This document shows, one piece after another, positions 34,051 to 44,690 of a stretch of DNA of 64,000 nt. The stretch comes from Scilla litardierei (lineage: Eukaryota > Streptophyta > Magnoliopsida > Asparagales > Asparagaceae). Below the pieces are notes generated by a model that saw only the letters and a program-made list of their open reading frames with translations, made no database searches and was not told the origin of the DNA. How positions within the stretch are numbered: the stretch's first letter is position 1; every line of letters starts with the position of its first letter. The stretch is taken from the NCBI GenBank assembly GCA_030789695.1, contig CM061142.1:146713266-146777265 (forward strand). Direction: 5' to 3'. The translations under genes were made by a program, and so were the position numbers.

Positions 34051-34440
34051 AGAAGCATCAATTATGAACGATAAAAAGCATATTTAAGTAAAAAATAGGG
34101 TATAAAGACATGCAACTTTACGTTTAGGCACTGATATAAAAATATATCACGGTTGCTTCTTCTCGGAAGAATCCACTGCTGTAGAACATATGAAGGAGCA
34201 AATAACATCTTCCAGTACACGTCAATTGCCGGTAGTATATTGTTCATCTTTGTGTGTTGAAGATGAAGCAGTGATGAACAACAGGAAATATTTAGCATTG
34301 TGAAGAAAAAATAGTGTATGAAGTAGAAACAGATAGAATCAGTTAGAATACTATCATTAAGAAGTGGAGTGGTTGACAAGGTCTAGTGGGAAGAGAGGCT
34401 ATTTATAGACGAATTGGACTGGCCCATTGATGAGGACGAT
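34051..34440 (-). promoter_or_regulatory. TATA module and short frame, copy 4
   Basis: CCAATTCGTCTATAAATAGC on the minus strand (about 34414-34395) matches the other TATA modules. The downstream frame has the same ATG(G/A)(C/A)CAATATACT start and CAAAG before it. It might be the first exon of a transcript ending in the DUF674 fragment at 33928. Confidence 0.5.
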
Positions 34441-34767
34441 AGACTACAGTAGAGTCACTGTGCGTGATATTGTATTGGACATAAAGACGAGTGAATCTAC
34501 AACATATTGTTTCAGCCAGATGATGTTCCCAAGAAGGTTTGGCCTTTACAGTGCGCGTTGAGCAAACTTGAAGGCCAATAACAAAATTGCTCAACGTGCA
34601 CAACGGAGAAAATAATGGCTGTTGTGCAAGATGAGCAAATTATTTATGTTTGTACAATATTACTCAAGGCACTTTTAATTATTTAATTTGTTGTTCCGCT
34701 AAATTGTTTTACACTAAATTTTTTATTTTGTTTAATTTAATGGATCATGCTTCTACATACTCTTTCC

Positions 34768-34965
34768 CAAGGCACTTTTAATTTCAAAGTATAGGTTTCC
34801 AAGGCATTTCCCCCCTAAATTTAATCTTCACAATCTTTCCCAAGGCACTTCTAATTTCAAAGTTTAGGTTCCCAAGGCACGTCCCCCCCAAATTTAATCT
34901 CCACAATCTTTCCAAAGACACTTCTAATTTCAAAGTTTTGGTTTCCAAGACACTTTTCCCACTAA
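34768..34965 (+). repeat. 73-bp tandem repeat, three copies
   Basis: Units beginning CAAGGCACTT(T/C)TAATTTC at 34768, 34842 and about 34914 continue AAAGT, TTTCCAAGGCA, TTTAATCT(T/C)CACAATCTT. The third is the most diverged. Confidence 0.85.
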
Positions 34966-35089
34966 AATTTAAGTTTTCCAACTAAAATTTTCATAAAATC
35001 CAATCTCAGCCATTGATTTCCCAGGATCAAATCCTAGCCACTCTTTATCTTGTCCTAATCAGCCCTAGAATTCAAAAAACGAGTTTGGC

Positions 35090-35300
35090 TCCGCGCGCAA
35101 AAAGGTCACAAATACGTGCAGTTGTGTGAACTGAGTAATTGTGGATAATCAGATACGGGTATGCTCACAGCCCACACATCGATCAAACACATTATGTGAC
35201 CGTTGTGCGCGCTGAGTAATTGTGTGCAAACGTAAATGTTTTATCACAACGTATATAAGGACGGTCACAATTTATGCCCGTTGTGCTCGCTGGGTAAATC
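35090..35300. repeat. GCTCA-CGCGCACAAC motif cluster
   Basis: Copies include TTTGGCTCCGCGCGCAAAAAGG (about 35084), ATGCTCACAGCCCACACATCG (about 35160) and CCGTTGTGCGCGCTGAGTAAT (about 35202). R1 copy 5 (35335-35510) follows. No gene is supported between 34440 and 35620. Confidence 0.7.
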
Positions 35301-35334
35301 ATATAACGGTAAAAAGTTTTTACATAGGTAATTT

Positions 35335-35510
35335 CAATTTCAGACATTGATTCAAGTAAGCATCGATGTATATATCACATATATCAATTTCGTAATGTCA
35401 TGCAATTGTATCAAATTAAATGACAGTGTATTAAGGTCTGAATTCTATCATACTACAACATTTATACGTTACACTGTACATACCACAACAAATTTGAAAC
35501 TACATTTCGT
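35335..35510. repeat. dispersed repeat R1, copy 5
   Basis: Contains CAAGTAAGCATCGATGTATA, ATTAAATGACAGTGTATTAA and ACAACAAATTTGAAACTACA in the same order as the copies at 22755, 28655 and 33480. Confidence 0.75.
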
Positions 35511-35624
35511 ATATAATGACATAAAACACCAAAGAATATCTACCCACAAACACTCTTCTCCGTCGATGATCAAAAATACAATATAAGACAAGAGAAAGGC
35601 TTGTGCGCCAAAGGCCCGGCCACC

Positions 35625-36278
35625 TCAAAAACCTGGAGGCGGAGGCGGAGGCGGAGGTGGTGATGGTGGGGCAACAGTACGGATGTCTCTAGGAGAGGGC
35701 ACCAGAGTCTCCATCTTCTCTTGTATGTTCGACATTATGAGCATCATAGTGTCGAAGTCGCTACGCAGAAGTGAGATCGCCAGATTGGTGTTGGAGAGAT
35801 GGGTTTCAATTTCTCCTAATCTACGAGTAAAGTTCACCGGCTGATGGGAGGATGATGAAGCAGCAGATGCGGGGCTTACATTGCCTATGAGTATATCCTT
35901 AAGCTGACATTGTTCATCTGTAAGTACAGAGACAGACGTAGTAAGCTCCTCGAGTTTGCTACGGAGGTTGTGCAGAACAGAGTCCTGACGGCGAGACATC
36001 CCATCCATAGAGAGGAGGCCGTTACTGTTGTCCTCGAGTGGGGCTTTTTCAGCCGGAGATGGAACTGATGAACCTGCATGTAAAGGAGGAAACCCAGGAG
36101 GCAACAGCACATTGTGTTCACCTTGAGTTGGACCAAGCGAAAGCGAATCACGTAGAATGGGTCTATAGGCCGGGAACGATGAGGGAAGGGGATCATCGTG
36201 TTCAGGTGACGGTGAATCATCATCACTAACTCCCCAAGGGTCAGAAAAAGTCGACTCACGAGATCGTTTTGGCGGCAT
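35625..36278 (-). CDS. small coiled-coil/proline-rich protein (gene D), unknown family
   Basis: I choose the ATG at 36278 because a TATA box (TATATATAT, 36401-36392) lies about 115 bp upstream; the frame is open further upstream but would cross that box. The product is 217 residues. It starts with a basic stretch (MPPKRSRES), followed by an acidic Asp/Ser/Pro region (SDDDSPSPEHDD), a Pro-rich loop, two Leu-rich helical segments likely to form a coiled coil (LHNLRSKLEELTTSVSVL; LGEIETHLSNTNLAISLL), and a C-terminal run of ten prolines ending GF. I do not recognise the family. It stands between motif clusters and the satellite, with no introns evident. It could be an accessory gene of the surrounding transposons or a chance survivor. 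Confidence 0.5.
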   Translation of the reverse strand: MPPKRSRESTFSDPWGVSDDDSPSPEHDDPLPSSFPAYRPILRDSLSLGPTQGEHNVLLPPGFPPLHAGSSVPSPAEKAPLEDNSNGLLSMDGMSRRQDSVLHNLRSKLEELTTSVSVLTDEQCQLKDILIGNVSPASAASSSSHQPVNFTRRLGEIETHLSNTNLAISLLRSDFDTMMLIMSNIQEKMETLVPSPRDIRTVAPPSPPPPPPPPPGF

Positions 36279-36391
36279 GAAGAAACCCGAGTACGAAATG
36301 CGAGAGTGTTGAGATGAAGAAGAAAACGGAACGACAGACCAAAGGAAAGAGGAATGAAATTTTCCGCGAAACCCCTCGTCTACTGACTCCA

Positions 36392-36401
36392 TATATATAT
36401 A
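36392..36401 (-). promoter_or_regulatory. TATA box of gene D
   Basis: Minus strand reads CATTATATATATATGG. A start site 25-30 bp downstream would leave an 80-90 base leader before the ATG at 36278. Confidence 0.5.
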
Positions 36402-36740
36402 ATGATTGGTTATTTTAATCTCAGCCGCTGGATTACATATGGAAGTGGAACTGACTAAAACGATCTCATCAGACGGCTGGGGTAAAGCATCCGTTCGGAT
36501 GGGCAAAAAAAATCGTAATGAAGGGCTTACACGGAAACCGAGGTTCTACTTGACTCATTCTCCAGTTACCACACATGAACATTGTTGAGAAGAAAGCAGA
36601 ATCATTTACTGTCATCATTACGTACCTCCGAAATGAGATTGTACGAGATGGCGGTTGTACTTTCATCATTACGTGGCATACCGATTGCGTCTCGCAACCG
36701 ATCTATAAATATCTATTGTTTAGTAGCCACTGCACGTTCA

Positions 36741-39700
36741 GGAGCGATGTGTATTCAAACGGAAAGCAAATGCACATGAGGTGCACGTATATCGTTCCAG
36801 CCTAGAGCCGCTGAATGGCACCCGATCTATTACCTCGGGCTCCACCTTTACGGCAGTAGTCCTCTCTATTGACAGGGATTCATGAGTAAGAACTGATATA
36901 ATAGAGCCGATGCAAAGGCAGGAGCGATGTGTATTCAAACGGAACGTAAATGCCTATGAGGTGCACGTATATCGGTCGAGCCTAGAGCCACCGATTGGCA
37001 CCCGATCTATTACCTCGGCCTCCACCTTTACGGCAGTAGTCCTCTCTATTGACAGGGATTCATGAGTAACATGCGGGAACTGATATAATGGAGCCGGTGC
37101 AAAGGCATGAGCGATGTGTATTCAAACGGAACGTAAATGCCCATGAGGTGCACGTATATCGGTCCAGCCTTGAGCCGCCGATTGGCACCCGATCTATTAC
37201 CTCGGCCTCCACCTTTACGGCAGTAGTCCTCTCTATTGACAGGGATTCATGAGTAACATGTGGGAACTGATATAATAGAGCCGGTGCAAAGGCAGGAGCG
37301 ATGTGTATTCAAACGGATCGTGAATGCCCATGAGGTGCACGTATATCGGTCCAGCCTTGAGCCGCCATTTGGCACCCGATCTATTACCTCGGCCTCCACC
37401 TTTACGGCAGTAGTCCTCTCTATTGACAGGGATTCATGAGTAACAGGCGGGAACTGATATAATGGATCCGGTGCAAAGGCAGGAGCGATGTGTATTCAAA
37501 CAGAACGTGAATGCCCATGAGGTGCACGTATATCGGTCCAGCCTTGAGCCGTCGATTGGCACCCGATCTAGTACCTCGGCCCCCACCTTTACGGCAGTAG
37601 TCCTCTCTATTGACAGGGATTCATGAGTAACAGGCGGGAACTGATATAATGGAGCCGGTGCAAAGGCAGGAGCGATGTGTATTCAAACGGAACGTGAATG
37701 CCCATGAGGTGCACGTATATCGGTCCAGCCTTGAGCCGTCGTTTGGCACCCGATCTATTACCTCGGCCCCCACCTTTACGACAGTAGTCCTCTCTATTGA
37801 CATGGATTCATGAGTAACAGGCGGGAACTGATATAATGGAGCCGGTGCAAAGGCAGGAGCAATGTGTATTCAAACGGAACGTAAATGCCCATGAGGTGCA
37901 CATATATCGGTCTAGCCTAGAGCCGCCGATTGGCACCCGATCTATTACCTCGGGCGCCACCTTTACGGCAGTAGTCCTCTCTATTGACAGGGATTTATGA
38001 GTAACAGGCGGGAACTGATATAATGGATCCGGTGCAAAGGCAGTAGCGATGTGTATTCAAATGGAACGTGAATGCCCATGAGGTGCACGTATATCGGTCC
38101 AGCCTTGAGCCGCTGATTGGCACCCGATCTATAACCTCAGCCTCCACCTTTACGGCAGTAGTCCTCTCTATTGACAGGGATTCATGAGTAACAGGTGGGA
38201 ACTGATATAATGGAGCCGGTGCAAAGGCAGGAGCGATGTGTATTCAAACGGAACGTGAATGCCCATGAGGTGCACATATATCGGTCCAGCCTTGAGCCGC
38301 CAATTGGCACCCGATCTATTACCTCGGCCTCCACCTTTACGGCAGTAGTCCTCTCTATTGACAGGGATTCATGAGTGACAGGCGGGAACTGATATAATGG
38401 AGCCGGTGCAAAGGTAGGAGCGATGTGTATTCAAACGGAACGTGAATGCCCATGAGGTGCACGTATATCGGTCCAGCCTTGAGCCATCGTTTGGCACCCG
38501 ATCTATTACCTCGGCCTCCACCTTTACGGGAGTAGTCCTCTCTATTGACAGGGATTCATGAGTAACATGCGGGAAGTGATATAATGGAGCCGGTGTAAAG
38601 GCAGGAGCGATGTGTATTCCAACGGAACGTGAATGCCCATGAGGTGCACGTATATCGGTCCAGCCTTGAGCCGCCGATTGGCACCCGATCTATTACCTCG
38701 GCCCCCACGTTTACGGCAGTAGTCCTCTCTATTGACAGGGATTCATGAGTAACAGGCGGGAACTGATATAATGGAGCCGGTGCAAAGGCAGGAGCGATGT
38801 GTATTCAAACGGATCGTGAATGCCCATGAGGTGCACGTATATCGGTCCAGCCTTGAGCCGTCGTTTGGCACCCGATCTATTACCTCGGCCCCCACCTTTA
38901 CGGTAGTAGTCTTCTCTATTGACATGGATTCATTAGTAACAGGCGGGAACTGATATAATGGAGCCGGTGCAAAGGCAGGAGCGATGTGTATTCAAACAGA
39001 ACGTGAATGCCCATGAGGTGCACGTATATCGGTCCAGCCTTGAGCCGCCGATTGGCACCCGATCTATTACCTCGGCCCCCACCTTTACGGCAGTAGTCCT
39101 CTCTATTGACAGGGATTCATGAGTAACAGGCGGGAACTGATATAATGGAGCCGGTGCAAAGGCAGGAGCGATGTGTATTCAAACGGAACGTGAATGCCCA
39201 TGAGGTGCACGTATATCGGTCCAGCCCCTTGTTAGCAATACGTAATACGTAAAATATTCAGAACGCGAATAAAACGTGTTTAATTCGATCAATTTCAAAA
39301 GGCGTTCGGTCAAAAATTCGGTCAAATATGCGCAATACGGGACTAAAATGTAAACGGGTTAAATCGTGTTTAATTCGTTAACCCAGATAAAAATGCGACT
39401 AAAAATACGAATACTGTCAAGATATCATTCATCGATGTAGTCATTATTTAAATAAATTATATTCATAAACCGGAACAGTGAATGATCATGAAATCATAGT
39501 TCAAAATGATTGAAAAGTGCCCCTAAAACGCGTTTAAAACACATAAAATGCGCAACACGGGGATAAAAAGCGTTTTGTTCGTCTACCCCTAAAAAGCGCG
39601 TATTTTTCCGAATAATTCAAATGGACGGCCATTTAATACGGAAACCATTTTAGACGGATTTTAAACGTAAAAAATATAAAAATTCGCGTTTTTTACTAAC

Positions 39701-40420
39701 AAGGGTCCAGCCTTGAGCCACCGATTGGCACCCGATCTATTACCTCGGCCTCCACCTTTACGGCAGTAGTCCTCTCTATTGACATGGATTCATGAGTAAC
39801 AGGCGGGAACTGATATAATGGAGCCGGTGCAAAGGCAGGAGCGATGTGTATTCAAACACATCGTGAATGCCCATGAGGTGCACGTATATCGGTCCAGCCT
39901 TGAGCCGCCGATTGGAACCCGATCTATTACCTCGGCCTCCACCTTTACGGCAGTAGTTCTCTCTATTGACAGGGATTCATGAGTAACAGGCGGAAACTGA
40001 TATAATGGAGCCGGTGCAAAGGCAGGAGCGATGTGTATTCAACCGGAACGTGAATGCCCATGAGGTGCACGTATATCGGTCCAGCCTTGAGCCGCCGATT
40101 GGCACCCGATCTATTACCTCGGCCTCCACCTTTACGGCAGTAGTCCTCTCTATTGACAGGGATTCATGAGTAACAGGCGGGAACTGATATAATGGAGCCG
40201 GTGCAAAGTCAGGAGCGATGTGTATTCAAACGGAACGTGAATGCCTATGAGGTGCATGTATATCGGCCCAGACTAGAGCCACCGATTGGCACCCGATCTA
40301 TTACCTCGGCCGCCACCTTTACGGCAGTAGTCCTCTCTATTGACAGGGATTCATGAGTAACAGGCGGGAACTTATATAATGGAGCCGGTGCAAAGGCAGG
40401 AGTGATGTGTATTCAAACGG
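36741..40420. repeat. 187-bp satellite, 17 units plus a partial
   Basis: The unit begins GGAGCGATGTGTATTCAAAC, contains CCTTGAGCCGCCGATTGGC and TCTCTATTGACAGGGATTC, and ends GGAGCCGGTGCAAAGGCA. Starts fall at 36921 and then every 187 bp to 39165, resuming after a MITE at 39838, 40025, 40212 and 40399 (partial); the first unit (36741) is 180 bp. Identity is high by eye (about 95%). 187 bp is near nucleosome repeat length. The short minus-strand frames inside recur only because the unit recurs. The array ends at AAACGG-TAGTGATCG near 40420. Confidence 0.97.
39227..39704. mobile_element. hAT-like MITE inserted in the satellite
   Basis: The element starts CCTTGTTAGCAATACG and ends TTACTAACAAGG, giving inverted termini CCTTGTTAG(C/T)AA. 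It is flanked by an 8-bp target duplication GTCCAGCC (39219-39226 and 39705-39712), and removing 486 bp restores the 187-bp satellite phase exactly. An 8-bp duplication is typical of hAT transposons. It has no coding region and is rich in ACGCG/CGTGTTTAA motifs. Confidence 0.92.
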
Positions 40421-41879
40421 TAGTGATCGTCAAGGTAATAGGTGCAGTCAAGAGAAAGGGCTTTCTCCTCTCTTCCAAGAGAGTCTTCAACACATAACAC
40501 ACTTCTCCTTCAAGTTCTACTTCAAGGCATATGGGATTGTAAGTGTTGCTTTCATAATTTCATAACTTTCGTTATTTTGTTTTTGTGCTAGGTTTGCGAG
40601 AGCGGTTTGCTTACTCCCAAGTTGTAGGAGTGAAGGACATCGATTGTATTTGATTTCACTTGTAGGGTTGCTACAAGTGGGTTTAAAGGCAACCTCAAGT
40701 TAGGGTTCTAACTTGAGTATCCGGAGGTATCCGGGTGGAAGGGACGTAGGATAACCGGGAACAAGGCGGGAAGTTACTTGGGTAATCCAAACCCTTGAAA
40801 CATAATTGCGTTTGCATTTGTTTATTATTTGGGTTTAATTTTAATTCCGCACTATATTTGTTGATCATATATCATATATATGTGTGAATTTTGTGATATG
40901 GTCTCCATGTATGCTATATCTATATGTGTTGTGAGGTGAGACGTTAAGTTTCCTTCGTGTATCTCAATGTTGATATTGGACTTTCGTTCCTCTTATCACC
41001 TAAGTTTATAATGTGGTTTTATGATTTTTTGGATTATATATATATTTAGACTCTTATTTGGCACGATTGTTGTTATTTTACTCCCGCCTTTTGGATAATG
41101 CCATAGGGGGATCGAAATAAACAAACAGAATCATAATGAATGTTCTAGGTATGGTCTAATAAACAGACATATAAAAACTGGCTGTAGGTTGCTACACTGT
41201 TTTTTATACATAGGAAGTTGCTACATTGACTCTCCAAATTTGGATGGCCCTGTAGCAAACCGGCATAATGATTCCAGTTTTGCAGGGCGGTTGATGGAGG
41301 GAAAACGCCATATTTGGCGTGTTGTTGCAGTGTGGTTTGGAGATGATATAACCGGCCAACTTCCGCTTAGACTTGCATGGAGTCGTCGAATATAGCTTAA
41401 TTCACGTAAACTAAATATGGGAAAAAATACCTAATTAAATGTCACATCATCTACCAACTAGATTCAATGGGGTTGGATAGTGGGGTGTCGAGACTCGAGA
41501 ATATATTGTGGGGCCCGCTAAACAATATGTGGACCTTCGCGTTCGAATGTTGTTAACTGGGCAATTTGCAGTAGGTTTCGCGTCGTTCCGCTGTGCTGCG
41601 TTGAAAAATTCTATCTTTTTCCCTCTGTGGGCTCCACTTTCATGTGTTACTATTAATAATACGAAAAGCGATGGTACGTAGAGATGGATGAGGTGGATGA
41701 GGTGAGAGGTTGGTGGGACCACAAACAAGAATTCGACCGGTCATCTACTCATCCAACTGCCGAATTTGCTGGTACTTTGTTTGAGAAAAGTTTTTCACGT
41801 AAGCGCCATATCAGCGAATATTTGTATCCATTCTGACAAGTAAAACATTTTAGTCGTTTAATATATCTCCTCACACAAC
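40421..41879. other. no supported gene; possible retroelement leader remnant
   Basis: 40424-40860 (GGCTTTCTCCTCTCTTCC, GGAGTGAAGGACATCG, TTAATTTTAATTCCGCAC) has the style of the end of a Copia LTR with leader, but no second LTR, primer site or protein is seen. 41189-41395 is an isolated 68-codon frame of unknown nature. 41440-41880 shows nothing recognisable. Confidence 0.3.
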
Positions 41880-42055
41880 TGTATACAGTAATGCCATTTG
41901 TGCGCGATGAGGAAATTCGTATAATAAATCCAAATATTCGACCGCGCACAACTATCCCTCATTTACGCATATACTGCGCGTGACTAAATTATGTTTGCTC
42001 ACCGCGCACAACGGTTCAAATTTTGCCCCGTTTTGCGCGCTCAGTAATTAATCCG
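41875..42055. repeat. GCTCA-CGCGCACAAC motif cluster upstream of gene C
   Basis: Copies read TCCTCACACAACTG, TTGTGCGCGATGAGGAAATTC (about 41899), ATTCGACCGCGCACAACTA (about 41936), TTGCTCACCGCGCACAACGG (about 41996) and GTTTTGCGCGCTCAGTAATTA (about 42032). A TATA-like TATTTATA (42061-42068) follows, so the cluster occupies a promoter-proximal position. Confidence 0.8.
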
Positions 42056-42110
42056 CCGTTTATTTATACTTGTAATAACAAACGGAAGAGCGAGAGAGTC
42101 AAGAAGCAAG

Positions 42111-42173
42111 ATGGCCACCCATAATGCAGGACCCGGCAAAAAATTTGAGTTGCCGCCAAACTCGGAGTATTAA
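42111..42173 (+). other. possible 20-codon upstream ORF of gene C
   Basis: ATGGCCACCCATAATGCAGG opens a frame ending TAA at 42171-42173, 43 bp after the TATA-like box and before the main gene C frame. If transcribed, it would be the first AUG. An intron could also remove it. Confidence 0.35.
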
Positions 42174-42283
42174 TGTAGCAGACCGCAAAAAAACCCCGCG
42201 AAGACCCCAGAAAACCCCGCAATGCGTCCGGTCAAGTGGAGGATATTTATCCCGCCAAATTTGGGGATATATCACCATTCGCC

Positions 42284-42852
42284 ATGATTTGTGCCTTCAC
42301 TGCAGATATGGCTGAGAAATCATGTCAGTGGGACGAAGAAACTTTGCAAGGCCAGTCTTCAGAGGGAAGAAGAGACGGTGACGTAGATGATAACCGTTCC
42401 CTTCATGACAGGGGGGATGTGCGGCCGCAGTTGCCTGAGACTCCCCTAAGGGATACGTGGCCATGGGGAGGTCTCGTTCCGGCAGGCTATGTCCCCCCGA
42501 CGTACGAGGGGGCATTGCTGTTGAATCCGCCCACTGACGTTCCATCGGAAGGTACTAGGGGGAACTGTCACCGACCCTTCTTCCCCGTCTGGGACGGCGA
42601 GTCTGCATTGGTGGATAGGGGGGTGGCCAGTCGGCTGGTGGAGAACTCCATCCTTCCCATTGACCAAAGTGTCCTGGGTCAAATTGACATTGAAAGGCTC
42701 GCTAACTCAGTCGTTTATGGCAGTTACCAGGTTAAGTACTAATGTCGTCTCGTTGTGCTGTTGCCTTACTCTTACAGTCTTATCCATGATTCCCTGCAGA
42801 CATCATTGGTCGGGGCGGAACTGCGTCGCCGAGTGGTGCAATTGTTGATTTC
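42284..42852 (+). pseudogene. gene C, 5' part (coiled-coil gene split by an LTR element)
   Basis: Exon 1 runs from ATG at 42284 (or 42308) to 42730, intron 42731-42799 (GTTAAG...CCCTGCAG), exon 2 from 42800. The protein resembles gene B: ESALVDRGVASRLVENSILP, IDIERLANSVVYGSYQ before the intron and SLVGAELRRRVVQLLIS after it. Exon 2 is cut at 42852 by the Athila-like element, and the reading frame continues at 54754 after it. An upstream motif cluster and TATA-like box (42061) suggest it once had its own promoter. No frame breaks are seen apart from the insertion. Confidence 0.75.
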
Positions 42853-43144
42853 TGATCACTCCTTATTTTACACCTTTTTTCCGCATGTTTGCATGCCATT
42901 TAGATCGCCCAAATCATGTTTTTCACGATATATCGACGATATTGCGATGCTTTTCACGATTTGTTGTTTTTGTCGCATTTCAGGTGATTTGGCGCGATTT
43001 GGAGTGATCTCGAGATGCGCTTACTCTAGACGGTCACCAACGACCTCCCCGAGGGGTATTTTGCTGTTGGAGAGGAGCGGAAGAAGAACGGACGTCGCAG
43101 GAGCGACGAGGAGGCCAAAATAAGCAGATTGGGCATTTTTTGTG

Positions 43145-43530
43145 TCCCACTTGGCCGAGTGGAGGAGCCACTTGGCCGACCAGCGAGACACTGCTCGGCC
43201 GACCAGATCAGACACAATTTACCTGTGCACTCGGCCGAGCACCGAAGACCACATCGGCCGAGTGACGACATCACGTCCGCCCGAGTGGCGCCCAGACGAA
43301 GCCCCTCCAAAACATCCAAGTTACTGTTTTTCGGCTGCCTGAACTTCAGAAGACCCACTCGGCCGAGTGGTTAATCCCGTCCGCCCGAGTGCAATGAAGC
43401 CATCGGCCGAGTGACGACAACTCACTCGGCCGAGCCGCCCCCGAAGTAGAGACCCCTGAAGGCCCCGACTTACTGGAAAATTGCAGGGTTTTCACTCGGC
43501 CGAGCGACTTTTGTCACTCGGCCGAGTGCG
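43145..43530. repeat. CACTCGGCCGAGTG palindrome array, 5' LTR
   Basis: About twelve palindromes, perfect or with one or two changes (ATCGGCCGAGTG, CCGCCCGAGTG), spaced irregularly over 385 bp upstream of the LTR TATA-like box. An identical arrangement lies at 53227-53612 in the 3' LTR. Confidence 0.9.
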
Positions 43531-43611
43531 ATGCGCTGCCTGTAGCGAAAACTGCGGAAAACAGGTTGTGCAGGGGTATTTTGGTCACAGTTTTTGGACT
43601 ATTTTGAGGGC

Positions 43612-43618
43612 TATTTAA
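43612..43618 (+). promoter_or_regulatory. TATA-like box of the LTR
   Basis: GGGCTATTTAATCCC here, GAGCTATTTAAGACC in the 3' LTR and GGTATTTAACCCC in the minus element occupy the same place after the palindrome array. Transcription would start shortly downstream, placing the hairpin module in the leader. Confidence 0.6.
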
Positions 43619-44005
43619 TCCCTGTTTTTACCCTAGTTTTGGAGGCTCTCTCTTAGATTTTTTGCATCTTTTTAGATTATTTTTTAGCTTTATTCTTGTG
43701 ATTGGAGAGGAGACAAAGATTAGAATTTTGTTGGATTCAATTGAAGAACTCCATTGGTTTGCATCTCTTTTCCTTAAAAATTCTATTTTTATTGCTTATC
43801 TCAATATTGTGATGAATTCTATTGCTTATTTCAACGATTATTTTTGTGATCTTGCTATGATTTGTGAGTAGTCTCCACGTCTTGGGGCGTGGGGATGAAC
43901 CCTACAAGCCCATTTTCATATTTGTGATAAATTGGTAGAAATTGTGCTAGAATTGTTATTAGGGATTAGGTTGGGATCAATTTACTACGGATGGCTAGGT
44001 ATTCA

Positions 44006-44313
44006 TATCAATTGGGATTTGCAAGAGACTGGATCCCAATTTGATAGGAAACCCTAGAAATCCGAATTGGTTTGGAGTCGGATTTTCGAAGTATCGGTTT
44101 GCAAGAGATTGGACCGATACTAGGATTTCCGGTTGCAATTCCATGCCGATACTCGTTTGCAAGAGATTGGACGGGTAGGAACTATCCCAATCTAGGTCGT
44201 GGACCGAGTTTGCAAGAGATTGGGCTCGGTGCGCGATTGGACGATGATGTTGATCCTAATGCTAGCTTTCCTAGGCTAGGGTTTGCAAGAGATTGGACCC
44301 AAACCTAGGATAG
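44006..44313 (+). other. five-hairpin leader module, 5' LTR
   Basis: Loop TTGCAAGAG(A)(T/C)TGG at 44019-44032, 44099-44112, 44157-44170, 44210-44223 and 44283-44296. Stems: ATTGGGAT/ATCCCAAT (extended by TATCA/TGATA with one bulge), GTATCGGT/ACCGATAC, TACTCGT/ACGGGTA (one G-U), ACCGAGT/GCTCGGT (one G-U), GGGT/ACCC with outer CCTAGG/CCTAGG. Stems differ in sequence yet pair; loops are nearly constant. Spacings 80, 58, 53, 73 match the minus element. A frame through the module reads the loop in two different phases, so it is not conserved as protein. Confidence 0.88.
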
Positions 44314-44672
44314 CTATAGACCGGCAACAGCGCGAGAGCGTGAGCTTGGTTCTACATTCAGTTGCAACTAGTTCATCCAAATCCTCATTCAAGCAATTTT
44401 GATACCGATAAACCGCATTTATGAAATACGGTGAGTAGCGGGGATTCCCCATTCCCTAGACGTTCTTTATTTGATTTGATATTTCTGCATTTTTGTCTGA
44501 CGATTGTGACAGGATCGCCAAAGGCAAATTTCTCTCTTAAATAGCCAGGTTGATTGGAACAAGCACGGTCATTCGTCCTCCCTGTGTTCGATATCCCGCT
44601 CGCTGCTACACCGTGCACTTGCGGTAAAACTACAACCGTTCTTTGGGTCACATCCCGGAGCGATCAAGTTTT

Positions 44673-44690
44673 TGGCGCCGCTGCCGGGGA
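44673..44690 (+). other. primer binding site
   Basis: TGGCGCCGCTGCCGGGGA lies seven bases after the LTR end. This is the usual form in Athila/Tat elements, commonly assigned to tRNA-Asp. Confidence 0.9.

Larger units (their letters stand above)
42853..44666 (+). mobile_element. 5' LTR of the plus Athila-like element
   Basis: Starts TGATCACTCCTTATTTTAC and ends CCCGGAGCGATCA. It holds the CACTCGGCCGAGTG array (43145-43530), a TATA-like TATTTAA (43612-43618) and the five-hairpin leader (44006-44313). The 3' copy has the same length. Confidence 0.97.

Noticed and set aside
36741..40420. Regularly spaced repeats that could suggest a CRISPR array
   Set aside because: The whole 187-bp unit repeats; there are no unique spacers and the genome is a plant's.
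40424..40900. Copia LTR call
   Set aside because: Style only; no second LTR, primer site or protein found.
42755..43123. Plus frame spanning the junction of gene C and the LTR
   Set aside because: It joins gene C sequence to LTR by chance; the target duplication shows the true boundary.
44072..44308. 78-codon frame with repeated FARDWT and LQEIGP peptides in the LTR (also 54154-54390)
   Set aside because: The peptides are the hairpin loop read in two phases. Pairing of the flanks explains the repeat better than a protein does.
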